NCBI RefSeq assembly: GCF_000730605.1
Contig: NZ_BBIS01000064.1
Location: forward strand, 1 to 32,088
DNA from: Pseudomonas monteilii NBRC 103158 = DSM 14164
GTDB lineage: Bacteria > Pseudomonadota > Gammaproteobacteria > Pseudomonadales > Pseudomonadaceae
Reading direction: 5' to 3'
DNA length: 32,088 nucleotides
The position numbers were made by a program, and so were the translations under genes. This document shows positions 30,331 through 32,088 of this stretch, piece after piece. Under the pieces are notes generated by a model. It was not told where the DNA came from. It did not search any database and saw only the letters and a program-made list of their open reading frames with translations. Within the stretch, counting starts at the first letter, position 1; each line of letters opens with the position of its first letter.

Positions 30331-30518
30331 TGGGAAGGGAAACCGAGTGCTTCGACAGTTTTACGGACCTGCTCTGGTTTTTCGCTGCTTTCAACGCTTA
30401 CCTTACCTGCCGCGCGATCCACGGAAATCATAGCCTCGCTGTCCAGTGACTGAATTGCTTTGGTGATTTTGCTGACGCAGCTACCGCAACCAATGCCTGA
30501 TAAGTTTAAGACGAACAT
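30318..30518 (-). CDS. copZ: Copper chaperone CopZ (heavy-metal-associated domain)
   Basis: A 66-residue ferredoxin-like HMA domain with the metal loop GIGCGSCVSKIT (Cys11 and Cys14). Copper chaperones carry Cu(I) to CopA-type ATPases. The first half-motif is SGIGCGSC rather than the common GMTCxxC, so the usual Met of the loop is replaced by Ile, as in several CopZ2-like proteins. It is downstream of copA on the same strand with a 111-base gap. Confidence 0.88.
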   Translation of the reverse strand: MFVLNLSGIGCGSCVSKITKAIQSLDSEAMISVDRAAGKVSVESSEKPEQVRKTVEALGFPSQISA

Positions 30519-30629
30519 GGTTATTCCTCTTGTGCTGAGCGGTCTATTTTCACCGCAACAACAGGATCAACGTTGACACGACGGTAAGGTCAAGAGTTAT
30601 GTATAGCGGGCTGCGAGCATCGGTTACGC

Positions 30630-32088
30630 TCAATCAATTCGGGTATTCCTCAGCCTCAAAGCATTGAAAACTACAGACGCAGAACTGACGCTCATGGCTA
30701 ACGCAGCAATCATTGGAGACAGAAGGTGCCCCGTCAGTGGATAGAGCAGGCCTGCGGCGAGGGGAATACCCATTGAGTTGTAAAGGAAGGCGAACCCCAA
30801 GTTTTGCCGCATGTTTTTTACCGTTGCAACCGAAAGTGCCCGTGCCCGTAAAATCCCCATCAGGTCGCCTTTTACCAGCGTGAGCTGCGCGCTATTCATC
30901 GCGACGTCAGTCCCTGTACCCATGGCAATGCCCACATCTGCTCGCGCCAAGGCCGGTGCGTCGTTGATACCGTCGCCGGCCATGGCAACCTTTCGACCGG
31001 ATTGCTGGAGGTCCGCCACCAGGCGCTCTTTGTCCTGAGGTTTCACTTCACCATGAACCTCTTCAATACCCATCTCCTTGGCGACAGCACGTGCGGTGGT
31101 GAGCCCGTCTCCCGTGGCCATGATGATTTTTACGTTATCAGCCTTAAGCTTGGTGACTGCTTCTTTAGAGGTCGGTTTTATCGGGTCTGAGACCGCCAGT
31201 AATCCTGCCAAGACCCCGTCAACTGCTAGATAGATGATGCTGATGCCTTCAAGGCGCAACAACTCTGCACGGTCTTGTAAGACCTTTGTGCTCACGCCGG
31301 CAGCTTCCATCAGTGCAGTGTTGCCCAGCTGTACTTTCTTGCCATCAACGAGGCCACTGACTCCGATCCCCGATCCGGACTCAAACGATTCAGGCTTGGT
31401 GAGCGCAACATTTTCAGTTCGGGCGTGATCGACGATGGCATGAGCTAAAGGATGTTCGCTGCCTTGATCAAGGCTAGCGGCCAGTTGAAGCACATCGTGT
31501 GAGTTGAAATCGGGTGTGGCCTCCACACTGTGAAATACCGGCCGTCCCTCTGTCAGGGTCCCCGTTTTATCGACAATCAGTGTGTCGATCTTGCAAAGGT
31601 TTTCAATGGCACTGGCATCCCTGAACAGCACACCCATACTGGCGGCTTTACCTGTCGAAACCATGATCGACATGGGCGTTGCGAGACCCAGTGCACAGGG
31701 GCAAGCGATGATAAGTACGGCAACAGCGTTTATCAGGCCGAAGACCCAGCTGGGTTCCGGACCGAATAGCCCCCAGCCTAAGAGTGTCAGCAACGCAATC
31801 GCGATAACCCCCATCACAAAGTAGCCGGCAATCGAGTCGGCCATTCGTTGCATTGGCGCCTTGGAGCGTTGGGCTAGAGCGACCATTTGTACTATCTGCG
31901 ACAGCATGGTGTCGGCGCCGACCTTTTGCGCCTTCATCACCAAGCTTCCATGAGTATTAAGCGTGGCGCCGATCAAACTATCCCCTGCTCTTTTCATTAC
32001 CGGCACAGGTTCACCAGTGAGCATGGATTCATCCACCGCACTTTCTCCCTCGAGTACAGAGCCATCAACTGGCACTTTTTCACCAGGG
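30630..32088 (-). CDS. copA: Cu(I)-exporting P1B-type ATPase CopA, C-terminal two-thirds (cut by window edge)
   Basis: The frame is open to the last base of the window (PGEKVPVDG), so the N-terminus lies outside. Visible are the phosphatase motif TGEP, the transmembrane metal motif CPC in IIACPCALGLATP, the phosphorylation site DKTGT, SEHPLA in the nucleotide domain, GDGINDAPAL, and the Cu(I)-site residues YN and MSVSS in the last helices. This is the P1B-1 pattern for Cu(I)/Ag(I). It pumps copper from the cytoplasm; CopZ follows as partner. Confidence 0.95.
   Translation of the reverse strand, partial: PGEKVPVDGSVLEGESAVDESMLTGEPVPVMKRAGDSLIGATLNTHGSLVMKAQKVGADTMLSQIVQMVALAQRSKAPMQRMADSIAGYFVMGVIAIALLTLLGWGLFGPEPSWVFGLINAVAVLIIACPCALGLATPMSIMVSTGKAASMGVLFRDASAIENLCKIDTLIVDKTGTLTEGRPVFHSVEATPDFNSHDVLQLAASLDQGSEHPLAHAIVDHARTENVALTKPESFESGSGIGVSGLVDGKKVQLGNTALMEAAGVSTKVLQDRAELLRLEGISIIYLAVDGVLAGLLAVSDPIKPTSKEAVTKLKADNVKIIMATGDGLTTARAVAKEMGIEEVHGEVKPQDKERLVADLQQSGRKVAMAGDGINDAPALARADVGIAMGTGTDVAMNSAQLTLVKGDLMGILRARALSVATVKNMRQNLGFAFLYNSMGIPLAAGLLYPLTGHLLSPMIAALAMSVSSASVVFNALRLRNTRID

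Noticed and set aside
1..32088. tRNA, rRNA, integrase or plasmid origin that would define the element
   Set aside because: None was recognised on either strand, so the type and limits of the mobile region stay open.

Overview
The window is a mobile, metal-resistance-rich accessory region of a Pseudomonas or a close relative. The evidence is the high-GC coding style, the small periplasmic PtrA-like and DUF2790-like proteins typical of that genus, and the layout of the ars genes. It could be a genomic island, ICE or megaplasmid segment. I found no integrase, replication gene, tRNA edge or attachment site that decides between these.

Layout. (1) 1-5896 is an arsenic locus. A leftward operon arsR-arsC-acr3-arsH-phosphatase-gap-arsJ (arsJ cut by the window edge) faces a divergent rightward pair, a second arsR and the flavin monooxygenase arsO. 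It combines arsenate reduction and arsenite efflux, the GAPDH/ArsJ route that exports arsenate as an arseno-phosphoglycerate, and oxidases/reductases for organoarsenicals. (2) 6017-7863 holds a cobalt/nickel exporter dmeF with its RcnR/DmeR-type sensor, then an arsN1-like acetyltransferase. (3) 7901-8371 is eroded sequence. (4) 8372-20343 is a tract of small, mostly unrecognised genes, many with good ribosome binding sites. Embedded in it are an AbiE-like nucleotidyltransferase toxin/antitoxin pair with a striking symmetric operator, an HNH endonuclease and a GNAT enzyme. (5) 20514-23490 is an IS66-family element with a perfect 8-bp target duplication. It carries a nucleotidyltransferase passenger gene, and its tnpC has an amber codon. 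It has split a small gene downstream of a second HNH endonuclease (23511-24479). (6) 24531-26534 holds small and damaged genes, a triple direct repeat, an AbrB-type antitoxin and a ParS/MbcA-type antitoxin. (7) 26639-28309 is a solitary TniQ/TnsD-like protein without tnsABC. (8) 28614-32088 is a copper-flavoured end: a small hypothetical gene, a DUF2790-like protein, a PtrA-like protein, an orphan AT-richer flgB, the copper chaperone copZ and the 3' part of the copper ATPase copA.

Most unusual items: the orphan flgB inside a copper locus; the IS66 passenger nucleotidyltransferase, whose stop codon lies inside the terminal repeat; the four-half-site nested operator of the AbiE-like pair; the lone TniQ beside a ParS-like antitoxin without toxin; and the second ArsR, which has C-terminal vicinal cysteines and its own candidate operators. 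All identifications come from reading motifs and context; no database search was run.
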